From positions 124,001 through 188,000 of the forward strand of contig JAQGEQ010000186.1 in the NCBI GenBank assembly GCA_034620365.1: a stretch of DNA of 64,000 bases, written 5' to 3'. The stretch comes from Pegea sp. RAD2-039. Taxonomy: Eukaryota > Chordata > Thaliacea > Salpida > Salpidae. The number at the start of each line of letters is the position of its first letter. Position 1 is the stretch's first letter. Both the position numbers and the translations under genes were made by a program. The notes beneath the pieces were generated by a model. That model did not search any database and was not told where the DNA came from. It saw only the letters and a program-made list of their open reading frames with translations. Shown in pieces: positions 24,097 to 38,000 of the stretch.

Positions 24097-26832
24097 TTAG
24101 ATCAGCTTGTCGAAACGACCTAGTTTGCTGATGACAGCGTTTGTGAACTCCGTAGTAGTTGCATAACCTCCAAGATCATTTGTACGAACCTAAAACCTCC
24201 TTGTTTAGAAGTTAATATGATCCTCATCACCTACCTTTTGCTCTTTAATAACATCAAGAACCGAATTACGAATCAAATCTCCATGATTTCGTAAACTAAA
24301 CGATTTCAAATTTAGATTAAGCGATGACAGAAGAACTTACTTGATGTGGTTCAACAAATTAGCAGCACATAACAAGGTAGCTGAAGGGTTAGCAATATTT
24401 CGACCAACAGCATGAGCAAACGAATGACGCGCTCCCTATAATAACGTCACAATAAGACCACGTCACAACTACATCAATTAACTGACAGTTTCAAAAACCA
24501 CTGATTGGTTGCTATAACTTTCACCAGGAACAATTCCAGCTCCTCCAACTAAACCAACACAAAGGTTGTCGATGATATTTCCATATAAATTTGGCATCAC
24601 CATGACATCAAATTGTTGAGGATTTGAAGTCAGCTGTGACAACTAGTTACAACTAGCCAATCAGCAACGAGCTCACCTGCATACACGCGTTGTCAACTAT
24701 CATCGAATTGAATTCGATCTTTGGATAGAGTAAAGATACTCGACGACATGTGTCCAGAAACATCCCGTCGGCTAGTTTTCTGTAAGATACAGGTAGATGA
24801 GAGTGAAGAGAAGATCAAAGTGTCTTTACTGGATGTTGGCTTTGTGCACAGCGGTGATTCTTTTCCTCTTGTTCTTTGTCGCGTAATCAAAAGCAAATTT
24901 AGCGATTCGTTCGGACTTTTTCCTCGTTACAATCTTTAAAGACTCTACAACACCAGGGATGACCTAAAGATGTAGAAATTGATGAATGATCTTTAAAAAG
25001 ATCAGTTTTACTTCATGTTCTAGCGAACTATATTCTCCTTCCAGTTGTTCTCGGATCACAACCACATCGAGATTGTTGTGACGTGTCTTGACTCCAGCTA
25101 CACTTTGAACCCTAACCACGTTTGCAAACAAGTCCAATTTCTTCCTAATGACACAAGATCATTTGAAGATCAATTAAAGATGAAGATCAGTTGAAGATAC
25201 ACGATAAATTAAAGATGAAGATAAGTTAAAGATGAAGATTAGTTAAAGACACATGATGAATTAAAGATGAAGATCAGTTAAAGACACATGATCAATTAAA
25301 GATGAAGATCAGTTAAAGACACATGATCAGTTAAAGATAAAGATCAGTTAAAGACACATGGTCATTTAAAGATGAAAATCAGCTGAAGACACATGATCAG
25401 TTAAAGATGAAGATCAGTTGAAGATGAAGATCAGTTAAAGATGAAGATCAGCTGAAGACACATGATCAGTTAAAGATGAAGATCAGTTAAAGATGAAGAT
25501 CAGTTAAAGATAAAGATCAGTTAAAGATGAAGATCAGTTAAAGATGAAGATCAGTTAAAGATGAAGATCAGCTGAAGACACATAATCAACATCAGCACCT
25601 TATGTTCATGTTGACAGATTGTAGATCGCTGACATCAAACCAAATCGGAGTTGCAATCTGACCTTTAGAAACCAAAAGTTGTAGCGATGGTTGCTAAGCA
25701 ACAAGTGATCACCTTTCAAAGCTACTTTGTTACGAACAATAGAATCGATTAGTTTGTTGATTAACTCATCATCACATCTATCGTGGACTTCACTTATCCA
25801 AAATTCTTCAAATTCAACGGGAACATTTGCGGCCAAGAAAACTTCCTGAAAAACGTTGTGACGTCATTGACGCTTAGCTCTAAGGTGCACTCACCTTAAC
25901 AGCAAACATCAATTCAGGGCCTATGCCGTCTCCTGGTATCATTGTTACTTTTCTTGTCTCTTCTGGTTGTTTATAAACTGGCTTCGAAACGATTTTCTAA
26001 GTTTTAGAATAATTTTATAGTTTCAAACAGCTTGTAAGTTGGAAAGTTTGATGAACTAACTGTAGAGTAGTAACTGCTAGAAACATTCTTGCAAAGTATT
26101 GAAGTGATTGGATTTGAAAATAATTTCTGTGAAAATTTTAAGTAAATTCGAGTTATTTCATTAAATATTTTTTATGAAAAGTAATTGTGGAAACCTTTTA
26201 TTTGTTATAAACTTATTGAATTCAGATTTTTAAAATTTGATAATTGCTTTTATCAATTACAACCATAAAAGTAAATAACTTAAAAAGATTTTTAAACGAA
26301 TATATATCAAAATATAAACTTTAAATTTAATTTATAAAACGACTTTACTGTTTAGTTATAAATATCTAAACTTAAACTACAGTTTCAAATTTACTTCTAA
26401 ATTTGTTTTCTTATTTCATCTATTGTTTGTTTTATACATAAAAACAGCAATTTAATTGGTCAATTTTATTCATATTGATTTTTATCACTATGCTTAGTAA
26501 TGACGTCACAATAACAAAACCAAATCCCCAAGTAACAAAACATGCCATGTTTTATCAAATCAAAATACATTTACAATAAAAACTTTAAATTATTTATTCA
26601 GTATTCTACCTTCAAAATTGACATTTCATAATTGCTTTTAAAGCTTTATAAGAATACTGTTCTAATTAAAATGTTGTGTTTTAAATAAAAGGAATTTATT
26701 AAGTAGATTTTTCTTTTATTGAAAATTATATTCATTTTATTTGTTTCTCTGAAATTAGACAACCAGTAAACAACCTGGTAACTGAGACTCACTAACTGAT
26801 ACAAGTGATGAAGAAAGTGGAAAATATTTCAT
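24097..26832 (-). CDS. IDH3B: Isocitrate dehydrogenase [NAD] subunit beta, mitochondrial
   Basis: Twelve exons on the minus strand: 26832-26797, 26126-26061, 25996-25895, 25845-25713, 25662-25599, 25144-25012, 24963-24830, 24779-24677, 24633-24487, 24435-24341, 24295-24235 and 24189-24097. They give 388 residues. The first two exons encode a Ser-rich, slightly basic mitochondrial presequence; that part is inferred from splice-phase agreement. The mature part has [49 protein letters not shown] [32 protein letters not shown] and [16 protein letters not shown] and FETGARH distinguish the beta subunit from alpha and gamma. In the TCA cycle IDH3 decarboxylates isocitrate to 2-oxoglutarate, making NADH. 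Beta pairs with the catalytic alpha subunit. Convergent with the aminopeptidase gene. Intron 5 holds a tandem repeat. Confidence 0.94.
25150..25590. repeat. 17/18-bp intronic tandem repeat in IDH3B
   Basis: About 25 units alternate between AAGATGAAGATCAGTTA (17 bp) and AAGACACATGATCAGTTA (18 bp) forms. They fill the intron between the QIATPIW exon and the [10 protein letters not shown] exon. Less regular than the other arrays, with A/G/T exchanges throughout. Confidence 0.92.
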
Positions 26833-28975
26833 GGTAATAAGGGTTTAGTTGGGGTGCGATGCATATTATAATTTTATATTATTTGAACTTCGTATTTTTA
26901 TTATTATTATCAAAAGTTGAAAATTCAGAAAGTTATTTTAGAATTGAAATTACTAAAAAGTCAACAATTATTAAAGTTCAAAATTTGAAACAAAAAAATA
27001 TGTTATTAAATGGTTTATATTTGTTAATATATCAACAATAAACAAACAAGAAGAAGTAACAAACTCAAGTTCAGTTGCTTATTTTTAAGAATGAAATCTT
27101 TTTCTTAATATTTAAATACTACAAAATGTACTTATAAATCAAAATACTCATCATATTATAAACAAATGAAATTAGTAAAAGTCATACTATTAATAAAGAC
27201 AAACTAGAAAAATGTAATTTAATCTTTATCTTTGTAAACAAAACCTTAGAATTGAAGTTAATCTTTGAAAAAACTGATATTGAAAGTTTATTGATAAAGT
27301 TCTTATTATAAATAAACTATTTACAAATATATACTTTATTATTTTTAAAGTGGAACTAATTACAACTTACTGTTATTATTCTAGTTGATTTGCCCGCAGA
27401 AAACATTTTTTTTAATTATCGACAAATTATTAAAAGTTTATAAATAATAGCAGCTTTCATCTAACTGAGATAATTCAATTAAATTAATAGTCCTTTTATG
27501 GCAGTTTACAAATAAGACATAAGTTCAAAGTTAAAATTTAATTTGTTGTTGGTAGATGGTTATGAGATTAAAATTTTGTTTATTATATATTTAAACTTAT
27601 TATGCAACAATTTTTCATATGATAAATGTAATCTAATATATTTATATTAGACAATATATATTTTTGTAAAATTTATTGAAATGTTGTTAGCCTCAAAAAA
27701 ATCACTTGATAAAGACACTTTTAAATTACTTTCAGTAGCCGCAAACATAAACCAAAATAGATTTTAGATTTAATAATCTTTTACTATACAACAGTAATTG
27801 CAGAAAGTGCATTATTTTATTCTATCAATGAAAAACAAATTGATTATTTTACATGTAATTGCTTGTCTCTCAGAAAAAGTTTTCTTTTATTTTCAAAGTT
27901 CCAATTTTATTTTTATATTACTACCGACCTGGCAACCCAGGCTACGACTTGGTTACATTAAAAAGGTGCTGATTAATAACAAATAGTAGGATCTTACTCA
28001 TGAAAGTTCAATTCAAATTGGAAAGAAGGTTTAGCAGATAAGAAATGCTATGTAGTAGTCAATTTATACCTCTAGTGTTTCTAAAACCTATTCCTGATTA
28101 GTTACAATATTTTGTGTTTCTTCTTCTATGTATTGATAATAAATGTTTCATCAAATGAATATATTTTCAAGAATCAGTATTAGTTTAATACAATCATACT
28201 TATTTTTCATTTACGCCTAATGTGCTCAAGGGTCTTCTCACTGCCAAGTAAACACCAAAAACAAGAAACGCTATACGATTTCGCGTGATATACTCACATA
28301 ACGGCCTTAACAATACTTTATGCGTCATTCTAGTTTCAGTTTATATTTAATTTAAGCTTAAAGTTAAGATTAATCAGAGCTACAAGTTTGTTTATGAAGT
28401 AAATTCTATGAATTTCTGTCTATTTGTTTGGAAATGAGTTTAATCACACTGCTAGACATATACCTAAAACGCTGTTGTTACTAATAAAAGAATATTTTTG
28501 TGCTTAACTTCTTGAAGTTTCGTTTACATTCAATATAAATGAAAAATAATAATCAAATTCAGTCGTAATTGTACTTCAACAGGTAAGTTTGAACAAATAA
28601 CTCACTTTGTTAGATAAAAATAGAAATTGATTTGAAAATTAAAAAGTTAGGGGCACCAAAGATGTTGGAAAAATTCGAAAAAAATACATCAGTAGATCAC
28701 TTGCAACAAATAGAAGTTAGACGGGAGATGATATTTACAAGATTTGAAAGCAAGGGAATCATAGACCAGCGATTTGTTTGAAATATTAACTTAAAAACGT
28801 TGAAAAACCCTTAATTTAAAGAAAGAAGAAAAGTTATTTTTGATAAAATGAACCTAAATCGGTTAAGAAGATTAAAATAAAAGTTTTGTGAAAGATAATT
28901 GTGAGTTGTTAAAAAATATAAAATATTACAACAATTGACAAGAATGTGAAAGTAGTCTGAAGATTCAGCATCCAG
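26833..28975. other. AT-rich intergenic region upstream of IDH3B and downstream of parvin A
   Basis: No recognisable gene. Small AT-rich ORFs at 26859-27041 and 27798-27986 have no family features or consistent splice sites. The IDH3B promoter should lie at the left end. Confidence 0.6.
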
Positions 28976-31059
28976 CTACTGGTGATCTGTTGATGACACG
29001 ACTCTTCTGACTTTGTATTTGTTGAACAAATTGTAAAGAACTCGTAAAGTGGACTTCAGTTCCCCTTTTGCGATATCTGCAGGAAAAAGTTGTAAAAAAA
29101 ATAAAGAAGTTGAAGAATTAGAACCTTGTGGTTGAGTCTTAGGCAACTGGATGCTGGCATCTTTCATCAGATCAAAAGCTAATTCAAGATTATGGACTTT
29201 TTCTTCAAGGTCTTTTGGTGTGAGATAGTAGAGGTAGGTTGGTACAAAGTATCCTTCTAATAAACCCATCAACAAGATCAAATTGATACCATCTGCAAAC
29301 TAAGTAGGATGTGAGAGGATCGTTTTGGGATCAAAAGAAACCTGCTTGTCGAGATCAGTAACTGAAAAACTGAGGATCTCTAGATGAGTGTTGACGAAAT
29401 CGATAAGAGATTTTTTAACGATGCTCAATTTATCTGGAGCATGATCGAGAAGTGTATCAAAAGCATCACGTGCTAAAAGAACAAATTGATGATTAGATGA
29501 AGATGATGAAGATTTGTGTCTCACCAATTCTTCCTCCTGTCATTTCTCTATAAATATAAGATTAAATAAGATGAGGATGATTTAGAAGATTGGCTTACTT
29601 ACTCGAGGGTAGTTGTGATGGTTTCTTCGACCACACGATGAGTTAGATTCCCTTTATTCTTCTTTATCACCATAATCTTAGAAAAAAGTCCTTTAAATTA
29701 TGGCGGGAAAGATTGTGATTGGTTCAAACCTTCAACACAACATTTTCAGGCATTCTGATTGGTGCTTCGTAATGTTTAGCAAGAGCTACTAGTAAATGTA
29801 AGATAGCTACCAAATTCTTCGAGTGAATACCTGCAAATTGTTTAATAGGTCACGATGTCATCACACAAGTGTCCATACTCACTGTCCACACACCACCTGG
29901 ACTCTGACCACCTGTCCAGTTTAAGATTTTCTCTTACAGCATCTAAAACAGCTGACAGCTTCCATTTTTGTCCTTGAGATGTTTGGGTCACTTCGGGAAC
30001 TTGAAGTTTTATTTTTCCGACTGTTTCCAAAAGTTTTTGTAGAACTTGTCCATCAAATAAGTCTTCTTGTAAGTCCTGGACAATTATACGTTGGCCTACA
30101 AGGCTACTGTTAATCCACTCTTTAAGCACCTAAAAATAGAAACTTAAATTTATTCACTACTCAAGAGAGATACTCAAATTTTATTTTTAATTTGTTTTTA
30201 AAAGAAGTGATAGATTCAGAAAGTAACCACCTTATTAAAAATGCTATTAGCTAACTGAATGTTATTATTATTTGGAATGATTTTGAATAACAAGCCTCTG
30301 AAAATATAGTGAATATTGAGAAATTATTAATAATTAGTAATATCAGAGACAGATATTGTAAGGATTTAATAGTAAACTATGAGAGATAGTCTCTGTATAA
30401 GACGTTTATAATTAGAAATAGAAAGCAAGTTGCCAATATATTATTAATTTGATTATTTTTTGGCTTTTCAACATTAAATGAAAGTTTTTATAAATAATAT
30501 TCTAATTTAGTTAAACTGTTGATCACTGTTAAGCTTTATAATGTAAATATTTATTTAAAAATAAATAAGAATAAATTTTTAATAAAATAATAAAACTTTT
30601 GTTGATAAAATAGAAAATTATTGAAAGAAAATACTTGTTGTAATTCTAGGACTTTAGGATCTTTTAAAGATGCATTTTCAATCATTGATCTTTCTTCGTT
30701 CTCTTCAAGTTGGTAGGCAGCTAAAGTAAGCTCGGGTCTTTCATTCAAGTCTACACCTTCGATTGCTAACTTTAGCTCATTTTCATAATCAGTAACTGCA
30801 ATATAAAAATGATAAAAAATAACTCAAACAAGAATCTGTTCAATTGTAACTAAAATAATTTATAAAGAAATTCAAAATAATAAAGTATATAGAAACTACT
30901 TTAAGTAGCTTTTATAATAATTGTTTTAAAATAAGATTATATTTTGGATCTACCTTCTTTTTTCTTCCTCCGGAGAGTTAAAGAAAAAAATCCTTCTTTC
31001 GAGTCCTGAGTCTTTGGTGACTTTGGATAAGATAAAGACATATCAGTGGATTTCCTCAT
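28976..31059 (-). CDS. PARVA: Parvin (integrin-linked kinase-binding CH-domain protein), paralogue A
   Basis: Nine exons on the minus strand: 31059-30954, 30795-30635, 30129-29883, 29830-29730, 29676-29603, 29547-29525, 29472-29342, 29299-29125 and 29076-28976. They give 372 residues, a typical parvin length. The N-terminus has PKSP and LRRKKK, the basic/proline-rich tail seen in parvins, then EENEERSMI. CH1 starts VLKEWINSSLVGQRIIVQDL and continues to the HSKNLVAILHLLVAL helix. CH2 starts ARDAFDTLLDHAPDKL and has FADGINLILLMGLLEGYFVP, ending LKSTLRVLYNLFNKYK. Parvins bind ILK through CH2 in the ILK-PINCH-parvin complex that links integrins to actin at focal adhesions. One exon is only 23 bp. 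A second start ATG in frame lies at 31041. The symbol marks the family; alpha, beta or gamma orthology is not resolved. Confidence 0.93.
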
Positions 31060-32213
31060 CTTTGCTACTTGAAGCAAGATTTTAAAAAGAATAAATATTT
31101 ATAAACTGAAATATTCTTCTCTAAATATCTAATAATTTATATAAAAATCTTAATATGAAACTTTCAATAAATATTTAATAAAACTTCATATTAAAAAAAC
31201 TGTTTTGTCAACAAGAAAAATTCATTTTTTGTATAAAATATGATATTTATTAGATTTTAAACTTTTATAAATGATTTTTGAAGTAATATCAGAGTTATTA
31301 AAAAGGTCGATGATGATGAAAATGGTATATATTTAAATGTTCTTAAATCAAATTCAAATTTATATTTGTAAAAACAAGAATTATAAATTTATTTTTTTAG
31401 GGGAAAACTTCTAACTATTTATCATAAATAAATTATTATAAGACACAGAAGAACTTGATCCTTGTAAAATTATTTGAGTAACTTTTATTCTTAAACATCA
31501 AATAATTTTATAAAAAATCTTTTAAGCCATTTTAAGTTTTGTCTAAAGATTTGTATATCAGTTTTAATTCAGTCTTAGTTCTAGAAAACATTTGAAAAAA
31601 AAAACTTTCCTTTTCAATTTCATTATTTAAAAATTCTACAAAAACAGAATAAAAGAAAAATAAAAACATTTTAATCCAAAGTTAAATGTTTCGTTTATTC
31701 TTGTCCTTAAAAGGCTATTAAACATTTTGTGAACAAATTGGCTTACAAACAAGTAGGCACTGAACACAATTATTCCAACTTAAAGATTGTATTTCAATAA
31801 AAACACACAAAACAAGAAAAAATGTTTATTATATCATAAAAAACAATTTAGTCATGGAAAGGAATTTTTGATATATACATGAAGATAAACATTTATATAG
31901 TAAATGAAAAATATTTACTTTTTTCTGGATAATTTGAGTAGAAAAAAACTTATGAAAAAGTAGAAAATTAGAAAGAAAATGTATCAATAATCTCATATCA
32001 TAAAAAACATGAATCAAAAAAATCTTATCTAAGTTCTTATAAAATAAAGTCAGTAAAAATCAGTCAATCCAGTGTTCAATTTTTGAAGTAATTGAAAAAA
32101 TCTTTTTTTCAATACACAGGATTATTGATTCTATTTTTTATAAGAAAACAGCAAATAAAGAGTTTTATAACAAGTACTAATTTAAAAAGCTCTGTAGCGA
32201 GTGCAATTTGGTA
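31060..32213. other. Spacer between tandem parvin paralogues
   Basis: AT-rich, no ORF of interest. Contains the promoter of paralogue A and the 3' flank of paralogue B. Confidence 0.6.
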
Positions 32214-33916
32214 TCAGTGAATTCTTGTTGGCTTATACACTTTAGTATGCTTGTACTTTGTAAACAGACTGTAAACAACCCTCAAAGTCGACTTCAGCTC
32301 ACAATTAGCGATATCTAGAATAATATTATTATAAAGGATAAAAATTTGTAGTTTATATTCTAACCAAACACCATTAAAAATTTTGAAAAGAATATCAGCT
32401 GTTTATTATAGAAAATAAAGCTGAGTGTATTTGTTGTACTTAATTAGTATTATAAAGATTTACCTTAAAGATCTTGAATTATGATCAATTATTCACAAAA
32501 GTTTGCCGACTTTTAAGCGTTGAAAAATATTTTTCTTAATTAAATTAAATAATGTTTAAATCAATTAACAAACCTTCTGCTCGTGAAGTGGGTTTGGGCA
32601 GCCCGGCGTTTATAAAAAGCTCAAAAGCCAAGTTGATATTTTTTACTTTATCTTCAAAAGTCTCAGGAGTCGCGTTGTATAAGTATAAAGGTACAAAGTA
32701 ATTTTCCAGGGTTCCCATCAAAAAAATGAAAAAAACTCCATCTGCAAACTGATCGATTCGTGTTAACAATTTTATCTTTGTAAATTTAGTTGATTTTTGA
32801 ACCTGTGTATCGAAGTCAACCACTTTTACTTGCAATGCTTCAAGATGTCTATTCACAAATTCCACCAAAGAATTTTTAACCAAATTCAGTTTTTCCGGCG
32901 CCAATTGAAACAACGCATCAAAAGCATCTTTTTCTAAAAACCAAAGAAGCCTCAGAAATCTTCCGATTTTAATCCAAACTCACCATTCGTTCCATAAACC
33001 ATATCTCTAAAAGAAAAACAAATTATTAAAAATATAACTCGCTGCTGCCACCTAATGACTCACTCAGAATCAGGAGTGATCTCTTCTTCTCTGATTTCAT
33101 TTTGTAAAAGTCCATTTTGTTTCCGGATTGTGATTACCTGAATGAACAGCTGTTAAAAGATGTTAGAGGAAGGAACGCTGACCTTCAAGGTCACTTTTTC
33201 TGGTAACTTAATTGGGGCGCGATAATGTTGCACTATCGCGACGAGGAGTTGTAAGATCGCGCAAATATCCTTCGAGTGAATCACTAAATTAAATAAAAGT
33301 CTTTTATCTCGACTTGATGACGTCACAAACTCACGCGTTACATCCCATTTGATTTCGCATTTGGTCAGATTTCGATTAATCGCGTCGAGGACTGCCATCA
33401 GCTTCTCCTGTTGCTTAGTAATCGTCAACGTCACTTCCGGCACCTGAACGATATCTCTATGACAACAGCACCACCTAGTGACCACCACTTACATCGATTT
33501 TTATCTTAGCAAGATGCTCGATAAGCTTTTGAAGGACTTGACCATCAAAAAGATCTTCTTCTAAATTCGTCACGATGATTCGTTGATGTTCTAGCGTATT
33601 AGTTATCCAATCAGCAAGCACCTGTCATCATTCACTCAACATACGGACCACATTTTAACATTTGGGTCACTTTTTTTAGCTGATCCACCGAAGGATGGCG
33701 AAGACTTTGTTTTTCGATGATCCTTTTTTCTTCTCCATCATCCATTTTAAAATCATCGGGATCATAATCGTCAGATTCATCTTTTTCCTTCAAATCAACG
33801 TCTTTGCCACTTATGTCCACCTCTTCAACTGCAACAACCAACTTAATTCACTTTTTATTAATCTTTGCCAACTCACGGGCCAGAGTTGAACCGCTCCATT
33901 TTGCCCACGATGACAT
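32214..33916 (-). CDS. Parvin, paralogue B (acidic N-terminus)
   Basis: Ten exons on the minus strand: 33916-33877, 33828-33671, 33621-33493, 33443-33335, 33283-33183, 33137-33064, 33006-32984, 32933-32803, 32748-32574 and 32314-32214. They give 346 residues. CH1 reads VLADWITNTLEHQRIIVTNL to HSKDICAILQLLVAI. CH2 reads EKDAFDALFQLAPEKL, FADGVFFIFLMGTLENYFVP and DIANCELKSTLRVVYSLFTKYK. The last six exons have the same lengths as those of paralogue A (101, 74, 23, 131, 175, 101 bp), so the pair arose by tandem gene duplication. Differences: the N-terminus is short and strongly acidic (KEKDESDDYDPDDF), without the PKSP and RRKKK segments, and CH1 carries an extra intron at KID|VPEV. MGTLENYF replaces the conserved MGLLEGYF in CH2. 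Exons are more GC- and CpG-rich than those of A. Confidence 0.92.
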
Positions 33917-36900
33917 GTTCTATTTTTTAATTTAATTTCTAATTCATAAATATTTCATTAAAACTTTGCGACTTAAAGTTTAAACAAAACTGATTTGAGT
34001 TTCGATTGAATCTATTTCTCAATTTTCTTTTACTTGTAGGTTGAATTATTGAAAGTATTAAAAAGCCGTGAGACAATAAACGGATAAGCGGAAACAGTTA
34101 ACTTTTCAGTAGTTTACTTCAAACTATACTCGACGAATATTCAGAAAAATAGAAAATATCAAAGCAAAAAAACTTTAAATCAGTTTGAAGTAAAAAGAAA
34201 CAATAATTTAGTAAAAAAATCATTCAAATAAATAAATTAATTAATGGTGAATTTTACGAATTAAACAAAAAAAAACTAAATTAATTGCTATCTAATCCAA
34301 CCCAAGCTTCAACACAAGCAAATACTTTATAAAAAGTCTAAACTTTCCCGAAATTTGTTTATTAAAACCCGAAATGTCTTCTGACCAAATAAGTCGAAAA
34401 AACTGACTAGTATAAATGTGAGCTGTGAATGCAGCGATGACGTCATTTCCTGCTTATGAAATGTTTCTATAGTTAAAATTTTTTTTTATCAGATATTTCG
34501 ATTAGTTTAATAAGCACCTTTGAACAGCTTCCAAAAAAACATAAATATAAACCTTTTTAATAGCTCAGAAGTCTAGTAATAATATTATTTATCTAAAGTA
34601 TACAAAGTAAAAATAATATAAAACAAATAGTATCCTAGGAAATATTAAAATGTTTATCAAATCAGGTGCTAGTGATAGTATAAAGCAAATAAAGTCTTTT
34701 AATTTGATGATAAAAACAGCTAGCTTCCTTATAAAGTCTCAAACGGTACTTGCAAACAATAAAGTGAACAAAAGTTTATAATAACTCCAAAAAACTAATA
34801 AAAACTAACCAGAAGTAAGTTCTATAAAACTTTAAGACTATACATGACTTCCTGAAATAATTTCCTATGAAATCTGAGTTATTTTGAGACTTTTAATCAA
34901 ATTTGACGGATTTCAAACTAAGATTTCTGTAATCAGTAAAATGAAAGACTATCTACTGCGAGAATAAAATCAAGAAAACTTTCAACAAATTAGTTTAAAA
35001 ACTAAAATAAATGTTTAAAATTTGAAGTTATTTTTGTAGATTTTTGTAGAAACACTTTCATATTTCTGTCTATTATCTAAAACATTTGAAATATTTTTAT
35101 TTGTAAATTGTTTATTGTTTCTTTTGCTTATTTACTTCAAACTTTTACTATTATAATTAAGTAAGAGATCACCATCAGATCGAATTAAAGATCAAATGAT
35201 ATGATGTTGACCCAAATCATACTCTATCTATTACTTTGCTGAATTAATCTTTTTACACTTACTAAAATAGTTGATAGACTATTAAATAGCAAGAAAAATT
35301 TGATTATGATTGTTAAAAGTAAGAGCGACATCTAGCGTTTAGAAAAAAGCAATTACATAAAACTTTTTGAAACTTTATATGAATGGTTTGAGACAGAAAC
35401 CTTAAAAACACTCGCCTTAAGTTTACAAGTCCAAATATAAAATAAATAAACATTTGACAAAACGTTTCCAACTATCTCTTTAGCTTATGTTGATGTTTGG
35501 AAGTTTAAAACTTCTACAAATTTCTTTGTTATATGTTTTTTTATTATCTTTCTGCCCATGAGCTTCACTGGATGTTGTAATATTTTTTCATATTTTTGAT
35601 CAGCTGTTTTAGAGGAAGAAAAAAGATTTAAAAAATTAAATTAACTAAAGACTTAGCGGTCATATTGCTACAAAGTCGAAAGTAGAACGATAACCTGCTT
35701 GTTCGTAATCTTCCTAGCACTTCCTATTACGCTATTTTCGTATTTATGATACTAATTCATTATAAACCTGTAAACGAATAGTTAGGAGCTTAAAATAAAG
35801 TTTATAATCGAAAGTCAGTAAAGATTTCAATGCAACTTAAATCATTACAAAATTAAAAAGTTTTTTTGTATCGATCAACGTTAGCTCAGCACCTACTAAT
35901 GATATTATCAAAAAAATTTCAATATTATAATTTTTGTAATGAACTATTTATTTTCAAATTGTTTATTATGAATTTCAGAAAAGTAAGCTAAATACTTATC
36001 AACATATATTCAAGATTATTTACAAATACGAATTGACGCGCGTTGTTGGTTACCAACATGATTAATATGCTCGTTGATAAAGTTTAAGTGAGTCGCACGA
36101 CTAGTAAGTGATGATGTCATATTACAGATTGTAGGAGACTCTGAGTGAAAGTTTTTGAAAAAAGTTGAATATTTCAGAGGTTTTGAGTAATACTTCCGTT
36201 ACATCAGGATAAAATCTTTGGTATGTAATGCCAGCTATGCTTTACGTGCAAATGATTTTATTTGGAAATGATTAAGGTTAAGTAATAACAGATTATATGC
36301 TATGAAAACTAACCCTTAAAAAACTTGTCTTGTAGATGTACTTTGCATTCGATAATCCAAGATGCTTTTAGATAGATATCTAAAGCTTAGATAGATGTCT
36401 TTCAAATCTAAATACTTTTTAATGAAGTAAGAAACTTGCTATTTTCATAGTTGTTATCTGTAGTTTATAATTTACTTAATAAAAGTACTTTAGACTTTTA
36501 CTTGATTATTGAAAGTCAGATAGTTGCGTTTCAAGTACTAGAGTTAGATATATTATGTTTCAAACCTTGAACTCTTAAGATTTAGTAAATACAAGTTTTT
36601 AAATAGTTCCAATCAAATCTCTTAAATTACGTGGCAAAATTTTCTTTAAAAATAACTTTAGATTTTCATTCATTCGTATAACCCATTATATCACAAAAAT
36701 TTAAGCAAACATTTTTGTATTCCAACACAAGTATTTTTCAATTGATTTGACAAAGTTTGTTTCTGGTGATCGTACCTTTAATTTTTATTCTGCTGATTAA
36801 ATGTGTTTTTAGATCGAAATATTTTTCTTAATTTTTAAAGTTTGTAAGTTACTTTAAGATTAACAGTTTAACGTTTGTATTTATTCTATTTATATTGTCA

Positions 36901-38000
36901 AATGCAGCATTTAATAGTAACAATTTTCAAGTTTAACATATGTTTTTGTTTATTTACGTTTATTTCTTTAATAAAAATATGTTTTGCTTTTCTTAGATTG
37001 TTTACTATTTTGTGATTATAATCTTTGGTAAAATATATTGAAGTTTCATTGATATTTTTCTTAGTTCTAAATTTTGTATAAATATGTTAATTAGAGTTTT
37101 TTAACATAAGAATAAAGATGTTATTATTTTCTTTATGAGAAATAGCAGAAATATTTTCATTTAATATTTCCTACTTATCTGTCTTGAAAGTTATTTGCAT
37201 TTTCATTATTATTTTGCAATCTTAAATACTACTAAAAGTAAAATACCTTTAAAATGAACTTAATTTTTTTATAATTAGTTTTATAAAAATTTATAAAAAT
37301 GTTTACATTTATTTTTGTAACTTTTATTACATACATTGATTGTAGAATTAATAAAGTTCGTTCTGTTGAATGAGATTATTTTTATAAAGTATATTTGTTA
37401 ATCAATTGCTTAGAAATTTAAATGTGCAAAAGAAAAAATATGTTTTTAAATTTATATTTTCATTTGAAAATGAAAGTTATAATTTTTTTTTTTCAGTGAA
37501 ATTATTTTTATTTATGTTTTTTTTTTATAACTAAATATTTATCATTAGAGAAATATTATCAAAACTCCTTATAACTTCAAATTTAAATTAATTTTTCCTT
37601 TAGTTATTATAAATCATCATTTTTTCTCAGATTTAAAAATGATTTAATTTCATGAAGAATTTATTTAGTTTTAATTTTTAATCATTTTGGAGGTAAATTA
37701 TAATCGTTTTTCTTGAATTTTGTTGACTTTTATGGATCTATATGAATTGAGTAAAACATGTAATTATAAATTTATTTATTTGATATAAAATAACTTCATT
37801 CAATTCAAAATTTAATTATTATATCATATTTATGTATCTATATTTAAAAAATCTTACTTAAAATATATAATTATTGTTATTTTAATAGTATCATAAACTA
37901 TATTTAAATATATTTTTGTTATTTTGAGGTAAGATAAAAAAAATTATATAAAATTAAGATATTTATCTATAATATTGAGTTGAATTATTAATTTTTTATT
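33917..38000. other. Long AT-rich intergenic region between divergent parvin B and APC
   Basis: About 4 kb with no ORF over 60 codons, no RNA gene and no repeat that I recognise. One TGACGTCA lies at 34438-34445. Promoter sequences for both flanking genes are expected but not identifiable. Confidence 0.6.
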
